Shown piece by piece: positions 9,927 to 19,940 of a stretch of DNA of 64,000 nt. Numbering within the stretch: the stretch's first letter is position 1; each line of letters opens with the position of its first letter. The notes beneath the pieces are model-generated. The model ran no database searches. It saw nothing but the letters and a program-made list of their open reading frames with translations, and was not told where the DNA came from. Source of the DNA: Adiantum capillus-veneris (lineage: Eukaryota > Streptophyta > Polypodiopsida > Polypodiales > Pteridaceae); contig CM043949.1 in the NCBI GenBank assembly GCA_014529385.2, forward strand, positions 107,921,477 to 107,985,476, given 5' to 3'. The position numbers and the translations under genes are program-made.

Positions 9927-10505
9927 AAGATAAGATTTTTGAAGCCGACCAGTACATAAGGGACTTAGACACTGCTTTTGCCAAGGTCTGGAAGGCTTTA
10001 GAGAAATCTCAAGAAAGACATAAGAAGGCAGCAAATTGACATCGTCGCGATTTGAAATTAAAGGAGGACGGTTGGGTGCTCTTACGTTTTGAGAAGACAC
10101 GCCTAAGAAAACGAAAAGGAAAGGAGCGGCTTTTTCAAAGCTTGGTATGAGGTATTATGGAACTTTTCAAATAAAAGAAAAGATAAATGATGTCTCCTTT
10201 AGACTGAAGCTGCCCGATACTTGGAAGATTCACAATGCTTTGGAAGATTCACAATGCTTTTCATGTGAGTCTCTTGAAGCCTTTTAAAAGCGATATGCCC
10301 GATGATGGGGAGCCAGATGAGCAACCCGGAGTGGAGGAAAGCGTGGAGATACTCGTTCAAGAAGATATTGGCACACAAAGATAGAAAGATTAAAGGTAAA
10401 GTGATTAGGCGGTTCTTGGTTAAATTCAAGAACTATCCTTCATTGGATGCGAAGTGGATGGAGGAGGAGGACCTAGCAGATACTCCTCAGATTTTGGAAC
10501 TTTAA
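9927..10505 (+). pseudogene. Element A integrase C-terminus and chromodomain
   Basis: Frames read DTAFAKVWKALEKSQERHKK, then a YYG.F core matching MRYYGPF, LKLPDTWKIHNA and finally a chromodomain: KKILAHKDRKIKGKVIRRFLV followed by KFKNYPSLDAKWMEEEDLA. A 24-bp tandem duplication (TTGGAAGATTCACAATGC repeated at 10220-10260) breaks the frame. This is the clearest chromodomain copy in the window and identifies the family as a chromovirus. Confidence 0.8.
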
Positions 10506-11130
10506 CTTGAAGCATTCGGTTTAGCATAGTCTACTCCGATAGAACCCCGACTTCAGCATGGGTGAATCTAGTGCAGCGGGCTTGCGCAAGAGGGGAGTCG
10601 CTCCGCTTCTTTGTCAACGGATTACCCCGATTTTGGAATAATCACTGATGTCCCTTTGGGTTTCAGGGATACTGCTGACACTATTTTGCTGTACGACTTT
10701 ATGAACTAGAATTCCTAAAAATGAAACTAATTGATTTGTACTTGACTTGTTTGAGTGCAGGAACTAAAAGACGAAATGACTGCAGCATTTCGGTTTCATA
10801 AATCTTTATAGACATGATTGCAATAAGGATTAGTTAATAGGGCATCTGTGAGGTCCCGACTGGATCTAGATACGATTACTAAATACGTTGCCGATTAATC
10901 ATGGTCTGAGATTTGGAAGGAATTTAAATGTGATTTGTCATGCGATGTCCTGTGATATCAAGTGATGTCTTGTGATGTCCGGTGATGTGACTGTCGATTT
11001 GTACAAGTGCTAAATGTGTTGTGTCTACTGCGTCTATACTAACAGTCAGTGTCTACTAAGACAGTCTATGGCCTCTGTCTGTTTTGTGGGCGTAATCGAG
11101 GGCGATTACAATTCATTCAAGAGGGGGGTA
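10506..11130 (+). other. Element A 3' UTR with decamer repeats, hairpin and polypurine tract
   Basis: Non-coding. At 10920-10990 there is a run of degenerate TGTGATGTCC-like decamers. At 11092-11109 lies the perfect inverted repeat GTAATCG-AGGG-CGATTAC. The polypurine tract AAGAGGGGGGTA (11119-11130) touches the LTR. The same three parts in the same order are found in element B. Confidence 0.75.
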
Positions 11131-11666
11131 TATCACAAATTGATGACGTGGCAGTGCAACCCGGACACACACATGGCAAAGTGATGATGTGGCTAATTGT
11201 ATGGAAATCCTTGATTTTGCGCTGACAGCTGACATGGCAATACTGTACAAAAATCCCTTATTTTGCGCTGGCTACTACCGTGGCAGTACTGTGCAAAATT
11301 CCGTAATTTGTGCTGGCTGCTTTTTTACCAGTTTTTGAGGATCAGTTGCTTTTGGAACTTTTGCTTTTGAGTTTGATTGATTTTGGGACTTTGCTTTTGG
11401 CATCCCTTGTAAGAATAAAAGAGCCCTAAGGGCCTCACTCTTCAGGGCATCTGGACGCAGAGTCTGAGAGTGGAGGACCCTACGGGAGTTGTACTTTGCA
11501 CAAAGATTAATATAAAAAGAAATACCGAAAGGAGCGCCAATCTTTAGGGCCAATACCTCTTGGCATGGAACTACGCCGGGTCGTGTCGTCTTTTTTGAAT
11601 TGTTTTAAAGTGAATCTCTACTGTGTCGCGGTAGAATCTAGACTTGGGGTGTCCAAGTTTGTTACA
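11131..11666 (+). repeat. 3' LTR of element A
   Basis: 536 bp. It starts TATCACAAATTGATGACGTGG (first TG mutated to TA) and ends TCCAAGTTTGTTACA. It contains the shared GCGCCAATCTTTAGGGCCAATACCTCT block near 11535-11570. Its DNA-binding boxes are decayed (one intact TGACGTGGCA near 11143). No partner 5' LTR is in the window. Confidence 0.88.
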
Positions 11667-12907
11667 GCATCAACTAGGAATTGAGACTGACATATTTATG
11701 AGAGTGCCAGCATAAGCCAGGATATGCCAGTTATGTCATCCCCACCAGTCATCACTTCTACAGAGGAATGGGGTCAGTATGCATCATCTCTCTACACAGT
11801 CTCGGGGTAGCCACCTCTTCCGGATCCGCCAAAGCCATGCCCACACACATGTGCTTTCTTTACGACCGAGATGGTAAAGAAGGCCATTGATAGGATGAGG
11901 ACCAGGAGAGCATATGATCATGATGGCCTAGTAGCAAAGCATTTTATACATGCCAGAGATCTACTTGCAGAGCTCCTAGCAGTGATGTTCAACCGGGCCA
12001 TGTGTGAGGGCCTACCTGATACTTGAGTTTGTCCACTATCGTACCTATCTTCAAGTCAGGAGACCCTATGGAGCCTGGGAACTACGACACCATCATGATT
12101 GGACACACATTGGCACTGTTGTACGCATCCATCCTTGAGCAGTAGTTGAGTAGATGGGTAGAGAGAGAGGGTGTGTGGACAACAGGACACACGGGTTTCA
12201 GGAGAGGTTTCTCTACTCTTGATCATATTCTGATACTCAAGGCCATTATTGAGGAAGGGAGATCGCGTGGGAGACATCTCTATTGTTGCTTTGTGGATTT
12301 CTCCAAAGACTTCAATACAGTGCCTAGAGCTAGATTGATGCGCAGACTACAGTAGATGGGGGTACCCAAAGAGTTGATTTGGCGGATCATGGCTCTGTAA
12401 AAGTCAATAGTGGGGCATGTACGCACTCCAGAGGGGATTTCTGAATTGGTTCACTCCACTACTGGGGTGAAACAGGGCTGCCCGTTATCCCCTACACTAT
12501 TTGGCATATATGTGGATGAGGTTGTTGACTACATTGAGAGGGACAGTGATAGAGGAGTACAGTTGGCAGGGACATGGATTCCACTATTGTTATATGCTGA
12601 TGTTATTGTGTTGATTTCTGACTCCCCGGAGGAGATGCAACATTCATTTAGATGCTTTGTACACATTTGCCCACGATAGTGGCTTCTCTGTTAACCTCCG
12701 GAAAACCAAGGTTATGGTGTTTAACACCACAGCACAGTGGGTCAGGTCGTCACCACCCACTTTTACGTATGTTTAGGAGACCGTGGAGTATAAAGATGCA
12801 TACACCTATCTCGGGGTACTCTTAAGTGGACCGGTGTTTTCATTGAGGAGAGCAACAGAGACTAGATTGACGAGAGCTTATGCAGCCTTGGGAGGATTGG
12901 AGAAGAT
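11667..12907 (+). mobile_element. LINE2 fragment: reverse transcriptase region
   Basis: This matches the large LINE2 at 46090-47100 and 50370-50490. It reads KKAIDRMRTRRAYDHDGLVA, DLLAELLAVMFNRAMCEG, then GFRRGFSTLDHILILKAIIEEG, CFVDFSKDFNTVPRARLM, TTGVKQGCPLSPTLFGIYVDE and LLLYADVIVLISDSPEE. The YADD catalytic motif reads YADV here. Many stops show it is a pseudogene. It is cut on the left by the LTR of A and on the right by element C. Confidence 0.82.
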
Positions 12908-14376
12908 GAAGGTGCCATTTGAGATCAATGAAGGTGCTCCGAAGGTTCCACCCTTCCTAAGGGCTAATGATAAGATTTTTGAAGCCGACTAGTACACGAG
13001 GGACTTGGACACTGCTTTTGCCAAGGTCCGGGAGGCTTTAGCATTCATGGGGAGCCAGATGAGCAACCCAAAGTGGAGGAAAGCGAGGAGATACTCGTTC
13101 CAGAACAGATTTTGGCACACAATGACAAAAAGATAAAATGTAAAGTGATTAGGCGGTTCTTGGTTAAATTTAAGAACTACCTGCATTGGATGCGAAGTGG
13201 ATGGAGGAGGAGGACCTAGCAGATACTCCTCAGATTTTGGAACTTTACCTTGAAGCATTCGGTTTAGCATAGTCTACTCCGATGGAACCCCGACTTCAGC
13301 GAGGGTGAATCTAGTGCAGCGCGTTTGCACAAGAGGGGAGTCACTCCGCTCCTTTGTCAACGGATTACCCCGATTTTGAATAGTCACTGATGTCTCCTTT
13401 GGGTTTCAGGGATACTAAAGGACTGAGTAGTATTTTGCTGTATGACTTTATAGCAGGAATTCCCAAAAATGAAATGGATTGATTTGTACTTGACTTGTTT
13501 GAGTGTAGGAACTAAAAGACAAAATGACTGCAGCATTTTGGTCTCATAAATCTCTATAGACATGATTGCAATAAGGATTCATTAATCGGGCATCCATGAG
13601 GTCCGGAAGGGATCTAGATGCGATTACTAAATACATTACCGATTGGTCATGGTCTGAAATTTGGAATGAATTTGTCTGTGATTTGTCATGTGATGTCCTG
13701 TGATGTCTGTTGATGTGATTGTCGTCTTGTACAAGTGCTAGATGTGTCGTGTCTAGTGCGTCGGTACTAACAATCGGTGTCTACTAAGACAGTTCATGGC
13801 CTCTGTCTGTTTTGCAGGCGTCTTCTTTCAAGAGGGAGGTATGTCACAAACTGGTGACATGGCAGGTCCACGGACACACACTACTGACGTGGAAGATTCC
13901 CGCAGAATGCGTCGACAGATTGACGTAGCAGTGCCGTACGGATCTCCGCAAATTCCACTGACTGTACGTACAACCGCAAAACGCATTGACATGCTGACGT
14001 GGCACAGCGTACGGAAATTACGCTGGCTGTTTTAGCAACTGTTGGAAGACCAGTTGCTTTTGGGAACTTTGTTTTTGAGTTTAAACTGATTTTGGGGCTC
14101 TGCTTTTGGGTATCCCTTGTAAGAATAAATAAGTCCTTTGGGACTCACTACTCAGAGGATCTGGACGCAGAGTCTGAGAGTGAGTACCCGTGGACTCTCT
14201 TGGACTTTACACATAGATTAATATAAAAACAAATACCAAAAGGGGCGCCAGTCTTTGGGGCCAATAACTCTTGGCACGGAACTACGCCGGGCCGTGTCGT
14301 CTTTTGTGAACCGTTTGAAGTGAATCTCTTCTGTGTCGCGGTAGAATCGTGACTTGGGGTGTCCAAGTTTGTTACA
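12908..14376 (+). mobile_element. Element C: 3' end of an F-type gypsy element with its LTR
   Basis: It begins inside the integrase (KVPFEINEGAPKVPPFLRANDKIF at 12908-12985). It jumps by deletion to a chromodomain segment (13045-13250), then continues through the 3' UTR, polypurine tract (about 13829-13841) and LTR. Like F it lacks the pre-PPT hairpin that A, B, D and E have, so C and F are close relatives. The 3' LTR ends against ATGGC (14377-14381), which nearly equals the GTGGC before F at 16980-16984. Confidence 0.8.
13842..14376 (+). repeat. 3' LTR of element C
   Basis: 535 bp, TGTCACAAACTGGTGACATGG to GTCCAAGTTTGTTACA. It contains four copies or near-copies of TGACGTGG in its first 170 bp and the GGGGCGCCAGTCTTTGGGGCCAATAAC block near 14243. 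It is close to both LTRs of F. Confidence 0.88.
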
Positions 14377-14507
14377 ATGGCTAGTAAGTTCCGGGTCAGG
14401 ACCCAAAGGTACTTCAAATAAAATTCCAGTAGACTTTTGGAAGCGCCAGCTTGCTCTGAATGCTCTTTTGTAGGACCGGTATGCTTTCAGAAAAGCACAC
14501 GCCTGAT

Positions 14508-14520
14508 GCTCTGATACCAC
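14508..14520 (-). other. Primer-binding site of element D
   Basis: On the minus strand this reads GTGGTATCAGAGC, directly after the LTR end. It is the same initiator tRNA-Met site used by E, F and J. Confidence 0.85.
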
Positions 14521-15187
14521 TGGGTCACAAGACGGGCACCACGTGCCAATAGAAAAGAACAGACTGAACACACTTTTAGCACTTCAATAACAACTGAAAC
14601 TAAAAGAGAGAGAGCACACGCCACATGGAGTGGCGGAATTCCATTCCAGAGTATTGGCCCCAAACCTTGGCGCCCCTTTTGGTATTTCTTTATATTGCAT
14701 CAACACAGTACAAGCCGGTACTCCACGCTTTGCACCTTCTCCCACAAGTGTGTCAAAGAATGAGCCCTAGCCTCATATTTAAAGGCCTTGGCCATTAAAA
14801 GCAGTTATAGTGAAAAAGCTTCAAACTCAAACGCAACTGGCCCAAAAGCTGGCGCTGAAACTCAGCCAGCACAAATCACGGAAATCCGTACAGGCTGCCA
14901 TGTCATCAGTCAGAGTGAAACGCAGAAATCCGTTCTGCCACGTCAGCAATCATCGAAAAACCCTTAATTCCGTACAGTTGCCACGTCACCAATCTCTCCA
15001 CGTGTGTGTGTGGCCTTGCTTTATTTTAATGCCTTTATGTCACTTTGGGCCCCATCGGATGGGGTCCCACAAGTTGGTGGGAACTTCAACTTCTTCAGCT
15101 ACTTCTTCTTAGGGTTTAGGCCCCTCAGTCGGGATCTGCATAGTGGCTCCGTTCTTCAGTGGCTTGACACATCAGCAGTTTGTGACA
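14521..15187 (-). repeat. LTR of element D
   Basis: About 667 bp. On the minus strand it starts TGTCACAAACTGCTGATGTG and ends with the E-family tail (TTGGCACGTGGTGCCCGTCTTGTGACC, TGTGACA in E). It shares the E-family GGCGCCAAGGTTTGGGGCCAATACTCT block (14650-14680). Its first 200 bp are duplicated again at about 15362-15565. Confidence 0.82.
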
Positions 15188-15746
15188 TCCCCGCTTCTTG
15201 AAAGAAAGTAATCGTCCGCGATTACAGCATATCTGCAAAACAACTCAAGTTAGCTCAAAAAAAAATCCGAGGGTCATTCCGAGGGACAATCAGTTTGCTC
15301 TTTTTGTTAAGGAGTTGGTTTCTCCTTTCGTCAAGATCGGAACTCTTGATATTCCCGTATAGTTGCCACGCCACCAATCTCTCCGCGCGTGTGTGTGGCC
15401 TTGCTTTATTTTAATGCCTTTATGTCACTTTGGGCCCCATCGGATGGGGTCCCACAAGTTGGTGGGAACTTCAACTTCTTCAGCTACTTCTTCTTAGGGT
15501 TTAGGCCCCTCAGTCGAGATCTGCATAGTGGCTCCGTTCTTCAGTGGCTTGACACATCAGTAGTTTGTGACATCCCGACTTCTTGAAAGAAAGTAATCGT
15601 CCGCAATTATAGCATATCTGCAAAACAACTCAAGTTAGCTCAAAAAAAATTCCGAGGGTCATTCCGAGGGACAATGCGAGGGACAACCAGTTTGCTCTTT
15701 TTGTTAAGGAGTTGGCTTCTCCTTTCGTTCAGATCGGAACTCTTGA
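14977..15746 (-). repeat. 385-bp tandem duplication spanning the LTR/PPT junction of D
   Basis: The sequence from about 14977 to 15361 is repeated at about 15362-15746 with few changes. CCACGTCACCAATCTCTCC and GGATCTGCATAGTGGCTCC-type blocks recur at a constant 385-bp spacing. Each unit holds the outer part of the LTR, the polypurine tract and the pre-PPT hairpin. The second hairpin copy (15593-15610) has lost pairing in one arm. Confidence 0.8.
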
Positions 15747-16409
15747 TATTCCTACGTAGTAAAATTAGCCATCACACCCAGATCGCATTGATCTTCCGCG
15801 GGTGTCTGAATGCACTAAAATTAGATACCCAGGCAATCTCATCCAATTAGGAATATTCAGTGGTTGGCACATAACAATGCAACACAAATGCTCACATATA
15901 CATGTTACAAGACATATAAACATAAAGTCGCCGATGAACACTCCCCCCGCAAATAACCATCCAGGTCTAGGCCATGAGCTGTTCAACGACTCCCTCATCA
16001 CTCCTCCCACAAATAACCTAAAAAGGTCCGGGCCATGAGATATAGAGGCCTTTTACGACCAAACACCCCTTAGACCGCAGCCTGCGTCGTTTGAAGGTGC
16101 TGAGAGTAACCCTGCTCAAACATCTTAATACTCCCCCCGCAAATAACCATCCAAGTCCGGGCCATGAGTAAAAACAACACTTTTCAAACATTTAATACTC
16201 CCTCCGCAAATAACCACAAGGGTCCGGGCCATGAGTATGAACAGGCATTCTCAAACATCATTTCTCAGTACTCCACCCGGGAGTAAAATCACCAATCATT
16301 GAAACCGGTATTAAAACCAGAGTCAAACAATTCAAATCAGCACCAAGACAGGTTTAGCACAGATACCATCCATTCCAAACAGGATCACCAAACAAGTTCT
16401 CAAACAGAA

Positions 16410-16850
16410 CTCAAACGTAAAGAGCAATCTCGACGTCAGACGAGCTCGAAAAGTCTACTGACTTTCCATCCTGAAACCTCCACCAAAAATTAGGGTTAGG
16501 TTCCTTCCATACGGTCGTAGCTGACCACAAACAGCATGGTCCGTCAACTCTTGAACAAACAGTCTTCCTCTGGCGGCGATGGTAGTCCCAAGACATAGCA
16601 ATCACACCGGACCTCCAAGGTTATCAACAAGAGACACCTGCTCAAAGATGTCTAAAGACTGCAAGTTGTAATCTGTTAGGGTTTCTGCGGCAAGCATTCC
16701 AAGATACCCCACTTTGCCAGAAGTTGCACTCCGAAGGAAGTTGTCAGAAACCATATAATTTCGGGCAAATTTTTTTTTGAAAGCTTGCCAAGTCCTTGGA
16801 GTGAGCGGCTTGGTAGCTATATAGACTTCCACCACCGCATGACACTGCAT
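16410..16850 (-). pseudogene. Element D mini-gag
   Basis: The frame opens near 16850 and reads LTPRTWQAFKKKFARNYMVS, SATSGKVGYLGMLAAETLTD and LVDNLGGPV before a stop. A degraded CVIGLPSPPEEDCLF-like tail follows. This matches the short gag of element E and, at its end, the C-terminal part of gypsy gag (EIRDHCL..IQELMDH). No protease or polymerase follows. Confidence 0.6.
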
Positions 16851-16984
16851 CTGAGAAAAACAGCAACTCCAAACAAATCTTGGATCCTTCTTTGCAAGTG
16901 ATCTTTATGGCTTATACCCTCTAAGACATGAGCGGTGAAGACGGGAGCGCGCCCGACGCACGATGAAATAAGGGTGGGAGTGGC

Positions 16985-17539
16985 TATCACAAACTGGTGA
17001 CTTGGCAGGTCCCCAAACACACACTGCTGACGTGATTCCTGCAAAACGTGCCGACAAGCTGACGTGGCAGTGCCGTACGGATATCTACAAATTCCACTGA
17101 CTGTACGGACAGCCGCAAAACGCACTGACATGCTGACGTGGCACTGTACGGAATTCCGTGATTTACGCTAATAAGCGTACGAAAATTACGCTCGCTATTT
17201 TAGCAACTTTTTGAAGACCAGTTGCTTTTGGGAACTTTGCTTTTGAGTTTTAACTGATTTTGGGGCTCTGCTTTTGGGCATCCCTGTAAGAATAAATAAG
17301 TCCTTTGGGACTCACTACTCAAAGCATCTGGACGTAGAGTCTGAGAGTGAGTACCCGCGGACTCTCTTGTATTTTGCACACAGATTAATATAAAAACAAA
17401 TATTGAATGGGGCGCCAGTCTTTGGGGCCAATACCTCTTGGCAAGGAACTACCCTGGGCCGTGTTGTCTTTTGTGAACTGTTTGAAGTGAATCTCTTGTC
17501 GCAGTAAAATCTTGACTTGTGGTGTCTAAGTTTGCTACA
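16985..17539 (+). repeat. 5' LTR of element F, followed by its primer-binding site
   Basis: 555 bp. It starts TATCACAAACTGGTGAC (TG mutated to TA) and ends GTCTAAGTTTGCTACA. GTGGTATCAGAGC (17540-17552) follows directly as the initiator tRNA-Met primer site. Several TGACGTGG boxes lie in the first 170 bp, as expected of an upstream promoter part. Confidence 0.9.
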
Positions 17540-17603
17540 GTGGTATCAGAGCACGGCCGATTTCTCTGCTACCGGGAAATCCGATCCTTCTCTCACGACA
17601 CTT

Positions 17604-18584
17604 ATGGATTCCAAAAAGAATCAGTCGACTTATTCTGCATTTGCTGATGCAAGAGGAGATTACGAAGAAGATTCAACCGAATTAACAGAGGAAGAGTATG
17701 GGCCATCTCGGCCTACTTAGTACAAACTTCAAGAGATGGAACGTCGACAGCAGGTTGATCAGTGCACAAAGCAGATGATTAAATTTGCGAAGGACCCTCA
17801 ATTTGCAAAGTTTTTGTCTCAGCAATCCATCGCTGAAGTGCACACTCAGTGGCAGAAAGCCACCGAACCACCCATCAAACCGGCAATCAAGAAACCTCCT
17901 CCGAGGATGTTTACAAAACAAGAACTTCAAGAGGTGGTTCAGACTCAGGTCAGTCGGCTTTTGGGCGCGAACAATCAATCCAAAAAGCAAGTGAAAAAGT
18001 GCATGAAGGGGACTGACTACCCTAGTTATTTGGGCCGCCAATCTTCTTTTGCATCTACAAGAAAGCAGAAGAAGCACGTATGATTTGAAGGACTACCAAG
18101 TTCTTCTTCTTCCTCTTCTTCTGACAGTTCTTCTAGCTCTTCTAACTCGAGCAAGGAGGATAGTAAAGGCAAAAGGCGAAGCAAAAAGCAAAGCTTCGGA
18201 AAGGGCAAGAAAAAGGCAAAGAAACCTAGATTCCTCCCAGTTTCTGATAGCTCTACAGAGGAGCCATCCTCTGACAGTTCAGACCCAAATTGTTTTATGC
18301 AAAGAAGAAGCACTTCTACAGAGCCAACCAATATGACTTCCTCGAAGACAAAAGCAAGAAAGCAAAAGAAATCAAAGAAGGTGGACATTCGATAAAAATT
18401 GAATCCTTTTCTGGATTCCGAGATGCTCCGAGGGCTTTGGCCTTCATCCAGCAGTTTGACATAGCCTTCTCTGGAGCGCATTTCTTAGAGCACTCCAAAT
18501 TTGGAGGGCTGCCTCTTTTCTAAAAGGCAATGCTAGAACATGGTGGTCCACTCTTCTTCTGAGAAAAGAAGCTCCAGTCAAGTG
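17604..18584 (+). pseudogene. Element F gag, N-terminal part
   Basis: The start is MDSKKNQSTYSAFADARGD at 17604, about 50 bp after the primer site. An in-frame TAG at 17718-17720 replaces a Gln present in element B (EYGPPRPTQ). The frame then runs EMERRQQVDQCTKQMIKFAK and a basic/serine-rich linker. A frame change leads to the Gag domain: HFYRANQYDFLEDKSKKA, ALAFIQQFDIAFSGAHF, GNARTWWST, LRKEAPVK. It is interrupted by element E exactly at APVK|WLKF. Confidence 0.85.
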
Positions 18585-19340
18585 TGTAACAAACTGCTGA
18601 CGTGTCGACCTACTGAAGAACGGAGCTACCGGCTGAGGGGCCTAAACCCTAGAAGAAGCAGAAGCAACAGAAGCAGAAGCAACAGAAGAAGCAGCAACAG
18701 ATTTCCAGAAATTCTACTGATTGTTGACGTGGCAAAACTATACGGATTTCCGCTTTTCAGGCTAGCTGTGCTGACGTGGCAGAACTGTACGGATTTTCCT
18801 GTTTTGCGCTGGCTGATGACGTGGCAGGCTGTACGGATTTTCGTAAATTACGCTGGCAGCTTTTTGGCTTTGCTTTTGAACCAGATGCTTTTGACTTTGA
18901 AGGCTTTTTACTGTAAACTGCTTTTGGGGCCTAGGGCCTTTAAATATGAGGTTAGGGCTCATTCTCTGGCATGCTTCTTGGAGAAGGTGCAGAGTCTGGA
19001 GTACCGGCTTGTACTGTGTTGATGCAATATAAAGAAATACAGAAAGGGGCGCCAAGGTTTGGGGCCAATACTCTCTGGGGTGGAATTCCGCCACTTTGTG
19101 TCGCGTGTCGTCTCTCTGGAGAAGGTGCAGAGTCTGGAGTACCGGCTTGTACTGTGTTGATGCGATATAAAGAAATACCTAAAGGGACGCCAAGGTTTGG
19201 GGCCAATACTCTCTGAGGTGGAATTCCGCCACTCCGTGTTGCGTGTCGTTTCTCTCTCTTTCAGTTCAGTTGTTATTGAAGTGCTAAAAGTTTGTTCAGT
19301 CTGTTCTTTTCTATTGGCACGTGGTGCCCGTCTTGTGACA
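18585..19340 (+). repeat. 5' LTR of element E, with an internal 138-bp tandem duplication
   Basis: TGTAACAAACTGC to CCCGTCTTGTGACA. It is about 150 bp longer than the 3' LTR. The cause is a tandem duplication of about 138 bp: the block starting GAAGGTGCAGAGTCTGGAGT occurs at 18983 and again at 19121. The duplication repeats the GGCGCCAAGGTTTGGGGCCAATACTCTCTG segment, which may hold the transcription start. TGACGTG boxes occur at about 18597, 18724, 18772 and 18817. Confidence 0.85.
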
Positions 19341-19539
19341 GTGGTATCAGAGCATAAGGCGTGTGCTTTTCTGAAAGCATACCGGTCCCACAAAAGAGCA
19401 GACAGAGCAAACCAAAGACTTCTGGAATTTATTCGAGGTATCTTCGTCCCCGAACCCCGACTTATTAGCCACTCCCACCCTTACTTCATCGCCCATCGGG
19501 CGCACTCCCGTCTTCACTGCTCAGTCTTACAGGGCATAA

Positions 19540-19940
19540 ACCATTAAGATCACTTGCAAGACAAGGATCCAAGATTTGTTTCGAGCTGCTGTTTTTCTCA
19601 GAGATAGTACCATGCAGATGTTGATAGCTACCAAGCATCATACTCCAAGTACTTGGCAAGCTTTCAAGAAAAAATTTGCCCAAAGTTATATGGTTTCTGA
19701 CATCTTCCTTCAGAGTGCAACTTCTGGCAGAGTGGGGTATCCTGAAATGCTTGCCATGGAAACCCTAGCAGATTATAACTTGAAGTTTCTCTACATCTCC
19801 CAGTAGATGTCTCTTCACGATCAGATGACGTTGGAGGTCCAGTGCGATTGCTATCTTGAGACTACCATCGCCGCCAAAGAAACACTGTTTCTCCAAGAGT
19901 TGATGGACCATGTTGTGCTCGGCTACGACCCTATGGAATG
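19540..19940 (+). pseudogene. Element E mini-gag
   Basis: The frame reads HTPSTWQAFKKKFAQSYMVS, SATSGRVGYPEMLAMETLA and DYNLKFLYISQ, then an in-frame TAG (19804-19806). It continues MSLHDQMTLEVQCDCY, LFLQELMDHVVLGYDPME to a stop near 19940. The LQELMDH region matches the C-terminus of the F and B gags (IQELMDHVKRGFSI), so E probably arose from an autonomous gypsy by internal deletion. It has no zinc knuckle. Confidence 0.65.

Larger units (their letters stand above)
8567..11666 (+). mobile_element. Element A, right half, ending in its 3' LTR
   Basis: The integrase reading resumes at the repeated TGCTT with GMPNGQV-like and KFDR-type sequence matching the intact frame near 23940. It runs through the integrase core, an odd gag-like insert (9119-9926), the integrase C-terminus with chromodomain, a 3' UTR, polypurine tract and one LTR. 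The next bases, GCATC at 11667, would be the TSD; its partner lies left of the window. Confidence 0.85.
14377..16984 (-). mobile_element. Element D: circularly permuted copy of short family E
   Basis: On the minus strand the order is: middle and end of the E-type internal region (16984 to 15188), polypurine tract, LTR (15187-14521), primer-binding site (14520-14508), then the start of the internal region (to 14377). All parts of an E element are present once, but the break is inside the gag leader, not at the LTR ends. The two break ends are the same E position (the sequence around TTAGCCACTCCC). Both ends abut gypsy LTRs: the end of C and the start of F. Confidence 0.78.

Noticed and set aside
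11092-11109. The GTAATCG..CGATTAC hairpin as a transcription terminator
   Set aside because: Bacterial-type terminators do not apply in a nuclear plant genome. The position before the PPT suggests a retrotransposon role instead.
14608-15112. Frames in the D LTR (for example 14810-15112) as small genes
   Set aside because: They lie wholly within LTR sequence, recur in the tandem duplicate, and have no domain or start context.
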